Assembly: GCA_019022495.1 (NCBI GenBank)
Contig: JAFEKR010000009.1
Span: 434,001 to 498,000 of the forward strand
Reading direction: 5' to 3'
Length of the DNA: 64,000 bases
Source of the DNA: Epichloe hybrida
Taxonomy: Eukaryota; Ascomycota; Sordariomycetes; Hypocreales; Clavicipitaceae
A program made the position numbers and the translations under genes. The notes under the pieces are model-generated. The model was not told the DNA's origin. It saw nothing but the letters and a program-made list of their open reading frames with translations, and searched no databases. Below, piece by piece: positions 22,889 to 34,798 of this stretch (position 1 is its first letter; every line of letters begins with the position of its first letter).

Positions 22889-24899
22889 AATTAATCTCTC
22901 TTAACCTTTTTAAGGATATAAACTATTAGCTAGATTATTATATAGCTAATACTCTAAAGATCTATAAGAAACACACTAGTACCTTATAATAATAAAGCTA
23001 TAGATAATTAGGAAGATAAAGAACCCCTATAATCTAGAACTATGGATAATAGGGTATAATAAACGCTACTTAATCCTAATTTAGGTAAAGGTATAGATAA
23101 TATAACTAAAGAAAAAAGGGCATTATAGTAACACTATAAGGTTATATAATTTAAGCTATATTACCTTTAGAGGAAATAAGAGGTCTTATAAATAAAGGCA
23201 TAAATTAGAGAGCTTAAGGCAAATCTAGGATTAGCTAGACCTTAAACTAGACCTATAATTACCCCTTAATCTAGACTTATAATTACCCCTTAAATATTAG
23301 CTATAATTTTACCTATAGTCTATAGTAATATAGTAGTAATTATATAGTAAGGTAGTCTTATTAAAATATAAATAAAAATACCTATATATAAAGGGGAAAT
23401 ATATAAAAGCTTATAGAATTTCTTAGTAAACTTAAATATACTATTTAAATTAAACTACTATACCTTTAAGAATAATATAACTAAGGTAGTATATATAGGT
23501 AGCTACCTAGCTAGTAATATAAAGTAATAGTAAATATGTTATATAGCTATAAATAGGTATATAAATTATTTATTAATTACCTAGGTAAATTTCCTAGAAT
23601 AGTTAAAAACTAGAATAATAGATATAGGTATAAAATACTTAGAAGTAATAAGGTTATTACTAAATCTTAGGTAGAAGAATAGCTAATTATTTTAATCCTT
23701 TATATAAGCCTAGGATAAGGTAAAAGCTAAGTTACCTAAAGAAAATCCCTATATATCTAAGAATTATAATCTTTCTAAATAGCTTAAATAATACTATAAG
23801 AAAGTAAATAATTAGTTAAGAGATCCTAATAACCTAGAGCTAACTATAAGGCTAGGGTAAGAAAGCAAAGGTTATAATAGGTTTAGGCTAAAATAATAAA
23901 AAAGGTTAGGACTTTAAAAGAAAGAGGTAATACTCTTATTTTATATTACTTATAAATAAGGCATAGTAATAAAGTAAAGACTAAGGGAAAAGATTATCCC
24001 TAGTGTACTATAAATATAAAAAGCCTAGGTATGCTATACTAACTTATTAGGCACTAGATTATTTTACCTATAAAAGTACTAAATATATAACTAAGAAGTA
24101 TAGGGAAAGTAATAATAAAGCTATGTCTTCTAATATAATACTAGTTTAATTAGCATAGACCTAGGAATATAATCTTACTATAGAATACCCTATAGATAAT
24201 AGAATAAGAATATAAGTATTTCTATAATAAGATAACTAGTAATTAGCTATATAAGCGCTATTTAATATAGGCATATAGTCTTTAATAATTTATCTAAAAT
24301 TATTATTAAAAAAGGATTAGGAAAATGTAATCTAATTAGATAGGATATTAGAGAGTGTAAGCAAAAAAGTAATTCTATATTAAGGAATTCTAAAAAAATT
24401 AGTTAAGATAAAAGATAGTATAGGATTTATAAAGGTTTACTAAGTTAGCTACTTTATTACTAATATAGGTAAAGGGATAATTCTAGGTATAGACTAGATT
24501 AAAGAGTATTTACCTATGATTATATATTAGAAGCACAAATACTAGAGATATCTAGTGATAATAAAATGTCTTTCCTTTACTTATAGTAAGTAATAAGTAT
24601 ATAAAGAGAAAAAAATAGTAGTAGTTACTTTATTATTAGAAGTAATAAAGATTAGGCTAAGTATTTTAGAAAATAAAAATCAAAAAGGAAAAGGAGAAAG
24701 CTAATTAAAGAACCTAGTAGTAATAGATATATAAATAAATAGTAAAGTAACTATATAAATCCTTAAGTATGCTTATTTATAGTAAAAAAGCAAAGGTATT
24801 ATAGTTATACTAATTTTAGAAAACATAAGTAGTAAAGAAGCTATGTTAAATTAGGATAAAAGCACTAAGTGTCTTATACTAATAATCCTAGAAGAATAT
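22889..24899 (+). pseudogene. Decayed gag-protease region of the chromovirus
   Basis: This part should hold gag and protease by position. It is so altered that gag cannot be recognised. Near 24465-24520 the fragments GIILGID and IKEYLP resemble the end of a Ty3/gypsy protease and its linker. Stops occur throughout, largely TAG and TAA where tryptophan or glutamine codons would be expected after G-to-A or C-to-T change. Confidence 0.55.
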
Positions 24900-25657
24900 A
24901 GGGAGTTTATAGATGTTTTTTCTAAAGAGTTAGTAAGTAAGCTTCCTAAACTAGGAGGTTACACTTATGTGATTAAATTAGAAGAAGGGAAAACACTACC
25001 TTAGGGGCCTATATATAATTTAGCTAAAAGGGAGCTAGAGGTTCTTAGAGAGTACCTTATAAGTGCGTAGCTTAAAGGGTGGATTAGAAGATTAGTTAGC
25101 CTAGCTAGGGCCCTAATTTTATTTATTCTAAAGAAAGGAGGGAAATTAAGGCTTTATGTGAATTATAGGGGCCTAAATAAGATTATAATTAAGAATAAGG
25201 CCCCTTTACCCCTTATTGCTAAAATTCTTAATTAATTAGCAGGCGTAGTTATTTTTATAGTCCTAGATTTAAAAGATACGTACTACTAGATATATATTTG
25301 CTTAGGCAATAAGTGGAAAATAGCGTTCTATTATTAATATAGCTACTTTAAATATCTAGTAATACTATTTAGACTAGTTAATGCACTAGTGACTTTTTAG
25401 GAGTATATTAATAATGCTCTTAAAGGACTTATTAATAAGACCTATATTATCTATCTAGATAATACGCTAATATATAGTAGCAAGGTTAAAGATTATACAA
25501 AGCATATTAAATAAGTTTTACATAGGTTTAAAGAGGTAGGTCTTTTTATTAACCTTAAGAAGTGTTAATTTTTAGTTAAGGAAGTTAAATTTTTAGGCTT
25601 TAAGATATTAGAGAAAGGTATTATAATAGACCTAGTAAGAGTTAAAGCAATTATAAC
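24900..25657 (+). pseudogene. Decayed reverse transcriptase, 5' part
   Basis: Read through its stops, the plus strand gives recognisable Ty3/gypsy reverse transcriptase blocks in order: FSKELVSKLP, GPIYNLAKRELEVLREYL, KGWIRRLVS, KKGGKLRLYVNYRGLNKI, APLPLI, VLDLKDTYY, YLVILFRLVNA, and YLDNTLIYS, where the catalytic YLDD now reads YLDN. It ends in VKAIIT, where the hAT-like element interrupts it. The altered catalytic aspartate and many stops show it is dead. Confidence 0.9.
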
Positions 25658-25667
25658 CAGAGCATTG

Positions 25668-25746
25668 TTATATTGTATTGTATTGTATTTTTTAGCCCTT
25701 CGATGTATTGTATTGTATTAAAAATACAATACAATACAATACAATG
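25668..25746. repeat. Left subterminal TTGTA/TACAA palindromic region
   Basis: Just inside the left terminus, TATTGTATTG tracts are followed by ATACAATACAATACAATAC, forming an inverted arrangement of the same pentamer. The same motif in the TTGTA orientation lies just inside the right terminus. Confidence 0.8.
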
Positions 25747-26034
25747 TATTGTTAGGGAAAAAAAAAAGTGGAGTATTATATAAATTCATTATATAGTAGA
25801 TTTTTAAGTGATTTAATTATAGTATTCTTATTCTTATATATAATTTAGTTATTTATTTAAAAATCTATAAAGTTTTAGCTTATTTATAAAAGTAAGCTTA
25901 TTATAGATATTATATACCTTAATAAAGTAATTCTTAGTTTAGTTTATAGAATGATTTTTTTTATACTTTTTAAAAGTTCTTTTATCTTAATATCTTTTTT
26001 CTTAGATTTACTATTACTTTTATTATATAAAAAA

Positions 26035-26409
26035 ATACAATATAATATAATACAATATAATACAATACAATACAATACAATACAATACAATACAATACAA
26101 TACAATACAATATAATACAATATAATACAATACAATATAATACAATATAATATAATACAATACAATACAATACAATACAATACAATACAATACAATACAA
26201 TACAATACAATACAATACAATACAATACAATACAATACAATACAATACAATACAATACAATACAATACAATACAATACAATACAATACAATACAATACAA
26301 TACAATACAATACAATACAATACAATACAATACAATACAATACAATACAATACAATACAATACAATACAATACAATACAATACAATACAATACAATACAA
26401 TACAATATA
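26035..26409 (+). repeat. (TACAA)n pentanucleotide array
   Basis: The array is about 375 bp, near 75 units. Its left part to about 26155 mixes TACAA with TATAA units, a CpA-to-TpA change. From about 26156 to 26405 roughly 50 consecutive units are perfect. The minus strand reads as Tyr-Cys-Ile-Val-Leu repeats in all frames, which is a by-product of the period, not a protein. Confidence 0.97.
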
Positions 26410-26886
26410 ATGTATTATATGATATTAAGGGTAGTATATATATCTTAAATATATTAGATTTTAAGCGTAATCTAAATATAGTATTCGTATTTTTTTAAAT
26501 AATTTAGATATTTATTTAAAATTCTATAAAGTTTTAGCTTATTTAGTAAAGTAAGCTTATTATATATATAGGGTAGCTATATATGGTTTATTTTTATCTT
26601 ATCTTATACCTTAATTTATTTACTATATTTAAAAGGTTTTTTTAACTTTATATCTTTTTTATAGGATTTATTAATGATTTTATTATATAAAAAATACAAT
26701 ACAATACAATACAATACAATATAATGTATTATATGATATTAAGGGTAGTATATATATCCTAAATATATTAGATTTTAAGGGTAATTTAAATATAGTATTC
26801 CTATTTTTATAAATAATTTAGAAATTTATTTAAAATTTTATCAAGTTTTAGCTTATTTAGTAAAGTAAGCTTATTATATATTTAGG
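26410..26886. repeat. About 300-bp tandem units separated by TACAA tracts
   Basis: Similar units begin with GTATTATATGATATTAAG at 26412 and 26725, 313 bp apart, each ending in a TACAA tract. The second of these units is cut at about 26886 by the 1.9-kb insertion and resumes at about 28821. A more diverged earlier unit lies at about 25747-26034. Unit plus pentamer tract seems to be the repeating module of the element. Confidence 0.75.
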
Positions 26887-26929
26887 GTAGTATTGGAGTC
26901 TTCTTGGCACAAGAAGACTCCAATACTAC
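26887..26929. repeat. Perfect 20-bp-arm hairpin with 3-nt loop
   Basis: Arms at 26887-26906 and 26910-26929 are exact reverse complements around the loop GCA. The left arm contains GGAGTCTTCTTG. The sequence is GC-richer than its surroundings and keeps CpA and TpG sites. It sits exactly at the left end of the 1.9-kb insertion. Confidence 0.93.
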
Positions 26930-28804
26930 ACATTAGCGTAAGACCTAGCCTTTAGTTAACGCAAACTAAGGGAGGATCTAGGCTGCCCTAGAGGTAACTA
27001 AACTAACTAACAAACAGACACCGTAGATAACTAGAGAGAGGCACTAGGTAAAATAGTATAGCCATAGAGGTAGGCTAGATATAAGGTAAAATTACACTAT
27101 AATAGGAAGACTATAGGTTTAGAATAGTTATTAAATTAATTTTAAGTTAAAAAGCTATAGGTATTATTTTATACTAGCTTACTACTGCCCCTTTACTAAC
27201 CTAGAATTAGCCCTATTTCTCCTTAGAAATAGGGATTATATTCTCTATTACCTTGCTCTTACCCTTAGCTAATAGGCTAGTAGCTAGAAGCTAGTTTATC
27301 TTTACTACTTAGGCATTAAGCTACTAGAGCTAAAAGATAACCTTATTATATTATTCCTTTATAAACCTAGACCTAGCTAGGTCTAGGCTTACTATAGTAG
27401 CGCCTTATTTCTTCTTAGTGTGGTTTTTAGTATAAAGTTTCTTAACCTAAGCTATATAGTCCTCTAGGGCCTAGATAATTAAAGTTAGCTATAGAATAAA
27501 GCTATTACTAAGCTAGAGTAAAACCACTTATATTACTCCTAGTGACTATACTAGCCTAGGTCTTAACTAACCACTAATATTCCCCTTACTAGCTAGTAAT
27601 ATTTAGCTATAAGTAAATTAGCACTAGAGTAAGCTTAGAATAAGCATAGGAGTTAATATTACCTTAATATATATATAATTATAAACCTAATAATTAAAAT
27701 AGGCGTTAGATATTACCCCTTTATATGTAAATTAGCCCTACCCCTAGACTAAAAATAAACTAACTTACTAATAATATTATAGCACTAATAGCCCTTATAT
27801 TTAATAGATTATGTCTTATAGGATATACACTAGATCTCTTATAGCTTACCTAGCTACCCTAGGTTAGACCTAGAAATAGGGTAAAATAGAGGTAAAGGGG
27901 ACTTACTTCTAGGCCTTTTACCTTTACTTAATTTAATTACTTTTAGGTTAGGGACTACCTTAAATACTTATCTAAGGTTATAAGTTCCTAGGTAAATTAA
28001 AGCTAGAATAGCACTAAAAATAGGGTACTTATAGAGCTTAGTAATATTATAGCGCGTTTTTTTACGTAAAATATTAGTATTTAAACTAGCACTAGACTAA
28101 AGAAGCCTTAAATAGCTTCTAAAAAGGATAGGAAGGAAAAGAACCTATAGGAAATTTATTATAAGAAAAGAAAAAAGGTTAAAACCTTAAGGGAGGAGGA
28201 GCTCTCTTTTATACTTAAAAGAGGGGGGGGGGGACTAACTATAATATTAGCTAAAAAATAAAGCATAAGATAAGTAAATATATAAATAGCGCGTAACTAA
28301 TCTAGGAGTAAAACTACCTAGTTACTAGGCCTAAATTACTTACCCCTTACTATAATTAAATAAAACTATATACTTAGACTTTATAAGATATTTAGACTAA
28401 TACTAGGTTAGATTTAGCTAAAAAGTAAAGCACTAGAAAAGTTAAAAGTAAAGTAAATAAAACGTAAATTATTATTATAAATCTAAATTTACTATACCTT
28501 AAGGTAAAGTAAGAGATATAAAGCTAGGTTAAAGTAAGACTAAACTAGCACTAAAGGGAGCTAGTTAGGATTACTACTATACTTTTTCCTTTCTTTTTTA
28601 TTTTCTTTAGAATAAGGCTAGTATAAGCTAGCACTAAATACCTATAACTAATTACACCTAATAAGGCGTAGACTTAGAAGAGGGTTAGCGCTAGCTTGTT
28701 TATAGATATAAGGGGGTTTTTCTTCCTAGTAAAGGGTTTTCCCTCTTAATAAAGCAAATAGAGTACTAGGAATAGCTACATAGTTAGCTAGCTAGCGTAA
28801 AGAA
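26891..28804. mobile_element. 1.9-kb insertion with 16-bp direct repeats
   Basis: Comparison with the neighbouring tandem unit shows foreign DNA inserted after GGGTAG. The 16-bp sequence TATATATTTAGGGTAG occurs at 26875-26890 and again at 28805-28820, as a target duplication would. A long duplication suggests target-primed (non-LTR) insertion, but recombination is also possible. The insert starts with a perfect hairpin and is RIP-degraded over most of its length. No domain could be recognised. Confidence 0.65.
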
Positions 28805-29428
28805 TATATATTTAGGGTAGCTAAATATTATATATTTGAATATAGGCTTATACTTTAATTTTTTTTCTATATTATAAAAGTCTTTTCACTATTCTATTAT
28901 TTTTTACAGATTTACTACTAATTTCTATACCTTTTTTAGCTTTTATTATAATAATTACCCTAAAGAAATTATTTAATATTCTTAATTAATAAGATATTAA
29001 ATCTAAAGAAAAATATACTAATATAAGTAAACTTTTTAAAAAATATAATAAAATATTTTATCTTAAATAAAACTTTCCTAGGTTTAAAAGAATTTTTTTT
29101 TAGATTTATAATATACTTTTTTAACTTTATAGGTTTTTTAAATAAAAGAATAAGTAAAAAGTCTATAAAAAAGTTTCTTAATACTTATCTTAATTAAAAA
29201 TACTTATTTTAATTTAATAACTAGACTTTTTAATAGTTTATATAAATATAATAAAAAGCTTTATAAAAGTCTTAGCTATATATATTTTATATAGTTTTAT
29301 ATAATTTTATATAATAAAATTAGCTTTTTTTAAATAAAAGAAAATAGTATTTTAAATATAAAAAAAAATAATTTACTATATATTTATATATAAGATATAA
29401 TTCTCTTATCATAAAGAATATGAATAAA

Positions 29429-29815
29429 AAAGTGGGTCCGAAAAGTGGGTTATTATAACTATTAGTAACGTATCAATAGCTTTCTTACTTAAATATATAA
29501 CCTTTACTTAAAGAGAGAGTTTTTAATAAAAGTGGGTCCATAAGTGGGTTATTATAACTATTAGTAACTTATCAATAGCTTTCTTACTTAAATATATAAC
29601 CTTTACTTAAAGAGAGGGTTTTTAATAAAAGTGGGTCCATAAGTGGGTCTTTATAACTATTAGTAACTTATCAATAGCTTTCTTACTTAAATATATAATC
29701 TTTATTTAAAGAGAGGGTTTTTAATAAAAGTGAGTTTATAAGTGGGTTCTTATAACTATTAGTTACTTATCTATAGCTTTTATGCTTAGATATATAATTT
29801 TTACTTAAAAGGAAT
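29429..29815 (+). repeat. About 100-bp tandem repeat, four copies
   Basis: Copies starting with AGTGGGTCC or its mutated form begin at about 29431, 29531, 29630 and 29729, a period of 99-100 bp. The last copy is the most altered (AGTGAGTTTA). It lies inside the hAT-like element near its right end. Confidence 0.88.
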
Positions 29816-29848
29816 ACTAGCTAATACTAATAGCTATTAAATTTGTAA

Positions 29849-29930
29849 GCTATTACAAGCTATTACAAGCTATTACAAGCTATTACAAGCTATTATAAGC
29901 TATTATAAGCTATTATAAGCTATTATAAGG
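29849..29930 (+). repeat. 10-bp AGCTATTACA tandem repeat
   Basis: About eight units of period 10. The left units read AGCTATTACA and the right units AGCTATTATA, so the array shows a block boundary between intact and mutated CpA. Confidence 0.9.
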
Positions 29931-30069
29931 GTATTATAATTATAAGCTATTATAGAGTATTATAAGCTATTAAAAGGTATTAAATAAACTATATATACCT
30001 TATAATAAAGGAATTTAACTTAAAACTAAAAAAAAGAAAAAAAAATACAAAACAATACAAATAATACAT

Positions 30070-30204
30070 GTATTGTATTGTATTGTAAAATTTTAGATGT
30101 ATTGTATTGTGTAATGTATTGTATTGTGTAATGTATTGTATTGTGTAACGTATTGTATTGTGTAATGTATTGTATTGTGTAATGTATTGTATTGTATTGT
30201 ATTG
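30070..30204 (-). repeat. Right subterminal TTGTA repeats with 17-bp period
   Basis: About five copies of a 17-bp unit (GTATTGTATTGTGTAAT) lie just inside the right terminus of the hAT-like element, followed by plain TTGTA pentamers. The orientation is opposite to the large TACAA array, so the pentamers form long inverted repeats across the element. Confidence 0.85.
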
Positions 30205-30222
30205 CAATGCTCTGATTATAAC

Positions 30223-30700
30223 CTAGCTAATACCACGTAGCGTTTTTGATATTTAGTTATTTCTTGGTTTTACTAGATTCTACTGCCGTTTCATTAAATA
30301 GTATAGTAAAGTTATTATTCTATTAATAGATTACCTTAGAGGGAATTAACTAGTGACGTTTAAACTAGAACCCTATAAGATAGTAATGTTTAGAGAGCTT
30401 TAATAAAGATTTTAGGAAGCGCTAATTTTAGTGTATTTTAACTTACTTACATATCTTAGAGTAAAGATAGATGTATCTAGATATATAATTAGGGCTATAC
30501 TTATAATATTAGTGCTAGGTTACTAGCACCTAGTTACGTTTATATTAAGAAAGATAACTAATACTAAATTGCAATATTTAATACCTAATAGCGAATTATT
30601 AGCTATCTAAGAGGCTTTTTACATATAGAGACACTATCTCGCTTATTTAGCTTATATAATTAAAGTTATTATAGATTATTTAACCTATAAGTACCTTACT
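30223..30700 (+). pseudogene. Decayed reverse transcriptase 3' part and RNase H
   Basis: The pol frame resumes after the hAT-like insertion. It gives LFLGFTRFYCRFIK, then YSKVIILLI, the usual link from reverse transcriptase to RNase H. RNase H-like fragments follow: VYFNLLTYLRVKIDVSRYIIRAIL, with the catalytic aspartate position still readable in IDVS, and later LQYLIPNSELLAI. Stops are frequent. Confidence 0.8.
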
Positions 30701-31789
30701 ATAAAGCCTAAGCTTACTAGTAAGTAAGTAACTATACTTAATAAGCTTTATCCTTTTAACTTTAAGATTATATATTATATAAGGAAATTAAATCCTACTA
30801 ACTTACTTTTAAGAAGACTAGATTTTATAAGTAAGATAAGGAAAGAGAAAGTAATAACTATATAACTTCTTACCTTTTTATTTAAATTTGTAAATACTAA
30901 GAGATAGGAACACTATAGCAATATTATTAATACTATAGGCTCTATAAAAACGTCACTTAATGTAACTAATAGTTAGTTATAATAACGCTATAATAATACT
31001 ACTAACATCTAGGGTTTTAAAAAATCGTAACTTAATTATATTCCTAAAGAACCTAATAATCTAGATAATCTTAGAAGAGTTATATTAGTAAGGTTATTTA
31101 ATACTTTTTATACTTTAGTTAATAAGCAATAAGCTAGCTATAGTAATACTATTAGTACCTAGTGTATGTATTATTTATTACTTAATTATTTTAATTTTCC
31201 TATTAGACTAGCTATTGCTAATAGGGATAGACTAGCATAGGTTATTACTAGTAAGTAGTAAGGGCACCCCTTAAAAACATTACTTATCTATGTCCCTATA
31301 AGACTAAAAGCATCTATTAAACTAATTACTTATAGAGATATTATAGCTAGGATTTAATCTATTTAAAGAACCTCTTCTAAGTTTAACTTTAACTTTTTAG
31401 AAAAGAGCTTAGAATTAAAACCCCTAATTTAAGTCTTATTATATAAAGAATAGTAAGGTAATAACTTTACTATAGCTTAATTAAAGTTACTTAAAAGCAG
31501 CGATTTAGCTATATCCTAGATATAGTTAATTAAACCCTCTAAGCTATTAATATTTAAGAATTATGTTTTTATTTCTCTAGGTATAAGGAAAGAAATTTTA
31601 TTACTAACTTATAATAACCCTATTACTAGGCACTAAGGAGTAAGTAAAACTCTTTATTAGATTATAAACTAATATTATTAGCTAATAATAAAGAAAGATA
31701 TAAAGGTACACGTTAGTACTTATATAAATTATTAGACTTTAAAACTAAGGCATTATAAACTATATAGTAAGCTAGCTATATTACTAGTG

Positions 31790-32300
31790 CCTAATTACCC
31801 CTTTTAAGAATTATTAATAGATTTTATTACTAGACTTTCACTAGTAAAAGATTTAAATTAAACCTATAATATAATTTTAGTTATTATTAACTATTTTACG
31901 AAATATAGTATTTATATCCCTGTTTTAACGTGACTAACTAGTAATAGGCTAGTAACTATGTTCTTAGAATATGTTTTTAGAGACTATAGAGCCCTAGAAG
32001 GTATTATAATAGACTAAGGTTTTATATTTACTAGTGGTTTCTAGATAACTTTTTACTATCTTCTTATAATAAAGCAGCTACTTAGCACCGCTTTTTACCC
32101 CTAGATAAATAGTTAGATAAAATGTTTAAACTAGGTCTTAGAATATTATTTAAGGGCTTTTGCTTATACTAAATAGACTAATTAGGCAGATAACCTATTA
32201 ATAGCGTAATTTGTATATAATATAAGCAATTACTTAACGTATAGCTATACACTAGTAAAGGTATTATAAGGTTATAATCCTAGAGGTCTATAGTAAGTAA
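31790..32300 (+). pseudogene. Decayed integrase core
   Basis: Read through stops, the plus strand gives ILVIINYFTKYSIYIPVLT, then LEYVFRDYRALEGIIID, GFIFTSGF, LLSTAFYP and LEYYLRAFAYTK. These match the order of the Ty3/gypsy integrase catalytic core up to the region before the third acidic residue. No continuous frame remains. Confidence 0.85.
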
Positions 32301-32704
32301 TAGTAAATATCCCTTTAGTAAATAATTAAGCTAAAAGTAGGATTTTAGCACTAAAAGAGAAGCACACTATAATTAAGTAGCTTTTAAGTAACTTATAAAC
32401 TTAGTATAAAAAATATTATAACTAGAAGAGAACTTTAATAAGGTTTAAAGTTAGTAACTATATTTTATTATTAATAAAAAACATTAACCTAAGACACCCT
32501 AGTAAGAAGCTAGCTATAAAGTATTTAAGCCCCTATAAGATTAAAAAGGTAATTAGAAGTTATAAATTAGTATATTAATTAAAATTACTACCTAGGACTT
32601 AATTATATAATATATTTAATATTACTAGTCTTAAACCTTTTAAAGAGAACCTAATAAATATAGAAAATATATCCTTATTATAAGATACTATTAAAGATAA
32701 TAAA

Positions 32705-32865
32705 TAAGAGTTTAAAGTTAAGAGAATTATTTTATATTACTATAATAGAAGGCATTATAAATATCTAGTTAAATAAAAAGGCTATAATACTTTAGAGAAT
32801 TCTTAGGTATTAAAAAGGGATTTTATTACTAGAGAAATTATTAATAACTATAAGTAATAGCTAAG
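32705..32865 (+). pseudogene. Decayed chromodomain at the pol C-terminus
   Basis: The fragments EFKVKRIILYYYNRRHYKYLV, KGYNTLENS and VLKRDFITREIINNYK align in order with the chromodomain pattern (hydrophobic strand, YLVKWKGY, aspartate/glutamate-N-T-W). In the family this domain targets integration to heterochromatin, which would classify the element as a chromovirus. Confidence 0.8.
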
Positions 32866-34798
32866 TAATAAAGTTAATATAAGGTAATTATGTTTTATAA
32901 CTTAATATACTAAAGATATTAGAAAATAAAGTTAATTTACTTAGATAACTTAAATAATCTATTATATAGTTACTAAGCACTTATCCCTTTATAATAAAGT
33001 TAGCCCTTAAGACTACTAGTCCCTTATTATTATTAGTAACTATAGAAGCTATAGAGGAAAAGGCCTTAGGAGTATCTTTATTATTAGAATCCCTCTCTTT
33101 ATATATATAAACCTAAAGTGTACTAGGGAGCTTAATAAGACTAATATATTTAGGTAAATTAATAGTATTTAGTATAAACTACTAGTAAGTTAGTTAAGTA
33201 TTAGCTATATATATTAAGAAAGCTTACCTTTAGGATATTCTAGGCTATAAAGTAAAGATAGTTTATAATATTAATCTAAGTCTCTAGATTTATAGTATTA
33301 CTTAGTAACACTATTATAGTATATTTATTATATTTTACCTTATAAGTAATATTAGTAAATATTTAAGCGTAGTAAATATAACTATACTTATTAGAATTTT
33401 TATAAACTAGGATAGTATTTTATAGCTTTTTCTTTATTTTTATAATAGGCTAGTAGTAAGTTAGTAGTAATTTAGTGTCTAGGAAATAGGATTATACTTA
33501 CTTTATTTTAATAGTAATAGCTACCTTTAGGAGTAGCTTTAATAAGTTTAAATAGCTTATTATAAAGCTATATAATTTAAGCTAAAGTCTAGTAGTATAT
33601 TAGTAATAACTAGGTAGATTTTAGTTAAGAAAGATATACTATAATATAGTTTTTATTATTTTAGAAGTAATAAGCATATTTTATTAAATAGCCTATTAAA
33701 TATTAGCTATAAAGAAGTAGTAAGTAAGTAAAGAAGTTATACTTATAGATTTATTATATTTAGCTAAGAAGGTTTTTTTATTAATAAGGTATCCTAGAAT
33801 CTTATAAGTACTATTTTTTAGGAGGATATTTTATATTATTACTTACTAATAATAGTATATATATAGAATCTTTTTTAAAGTTATTTTACTAGTAATAAGT
33901 TAGTAATAAAAACACTATAAGGATATAATAAACTTATAATAAGATTTTAGAAGAAGTTTGCTTTTAGGGAGACTTTATAGGAGATTTCTTAGTTAATAGA
34001 TTTTCTTAAGGTATTAATAAAGGCAGAGTTTAGGTATAAGACTTAGATATAGTAAACTAGCTATAAGTTAGCTATAATAGACTAGATAAGGAAGTTATAC
34101 TAATAAGAGTATAAACTTATAAGCTAGATAAGGGCAAGAAACTAAGATAAATAAGGATAGATAATAATAATAATTAGGGACTAAAAGAGGTTAGTAATTA
34201 CTAAGTAATAGTAGTAAGAGAGCTATTACTTAGCTAGTAAGAGTAACTTATAAGGTTAAGGGATATTATAAAAGAAAGAAAAAGTATAGAAAAAGGGAAA
34301 AATTAGTCTCTTTTATATTAACCCTAGACCCCTTAAGTGATTTAATACACTATATATAGGTAATTTATAAATTATAATAATAACTATTAGTACTACTAAA
34401 TGCATATATACCTAATATCTATAAGCTTATAGTAACTATAATATAAGCCCTCTAGTTAGACTATTTAGAACCCTAGTATTAGGTACCTTATTTATTTAAC
34501 TAATTATAAAAATTAACATAGGTTATCTATATTATTTTTTTTAGCTATATAATAGGTAATAATATTTATTTTACTATAGTAAAGCTATATATAAGCTACT
34601 ATTAGAATATTACTAACTATAATAAGGGGTTATTTTTAATTAGTAGTATTATTATTATTATTTCTTTTTATTTACTTATATATCTAGATATAAGGTGCCC
34701 TATCTTATTTTTCCTTATAAAGCTCTAATATAATAACTATACCTTAAGTAAGTAGCTTATTTTATAATTAAGGTTAATTATATATAAGGGAGGTATTA
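32866..34798. other. AT-rich 3' region of the chromovirus, no domain seen
   Basis: About 1.9 kb separate the chromodomain from the 3' LTR. I find no recognisable protein fragment, inverted repeat or target duplication. It may be a long 3' untranslated region or another decayed insertion. Confidence 0.4.

Larger units (their letters stand above)
25658..30214. mobile_element. hAT-like element nested in the reverse transcriptase
   Basis: The insertion is 4557 bp. It has 10-bp perfect terminal inverted repeats, CAGAGCATTG at 25658-25667 and its complement at 30205-30214, and an 8-bp target duplication, ATTATAAC, at 25650-25657 and 30215-30222. Removing it with one target copy rejoins the pol sequence VKAIIT to the next pol codons in the same frame, which confirms the boundaries. 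Eight-base duplications and CAGAG-type ends are typical of the hAT superfamily. Inside I find no transposase. Both ends are rich in TACAA/TTGTA motifs, as expected for subterminal repeats. It also carries about 300-bp tandem units, a later insertion, and two further tandem arrays. It is therefore non-autonomous or decayed. Confidence 0.85.

Noticed and set aside
25944..26405. Open frames of Tyr-Cys-Ile-Val-Leu repeats on the minus strand
   Set aside because: They are translations of the TACAA pentamer in every frame, without start context or any non-repeat domain.
26035..30204. CRISPR-like arrays
   Set aside because: The repeats are direct tandem units without unique spacers, in a eukaryotic genome.
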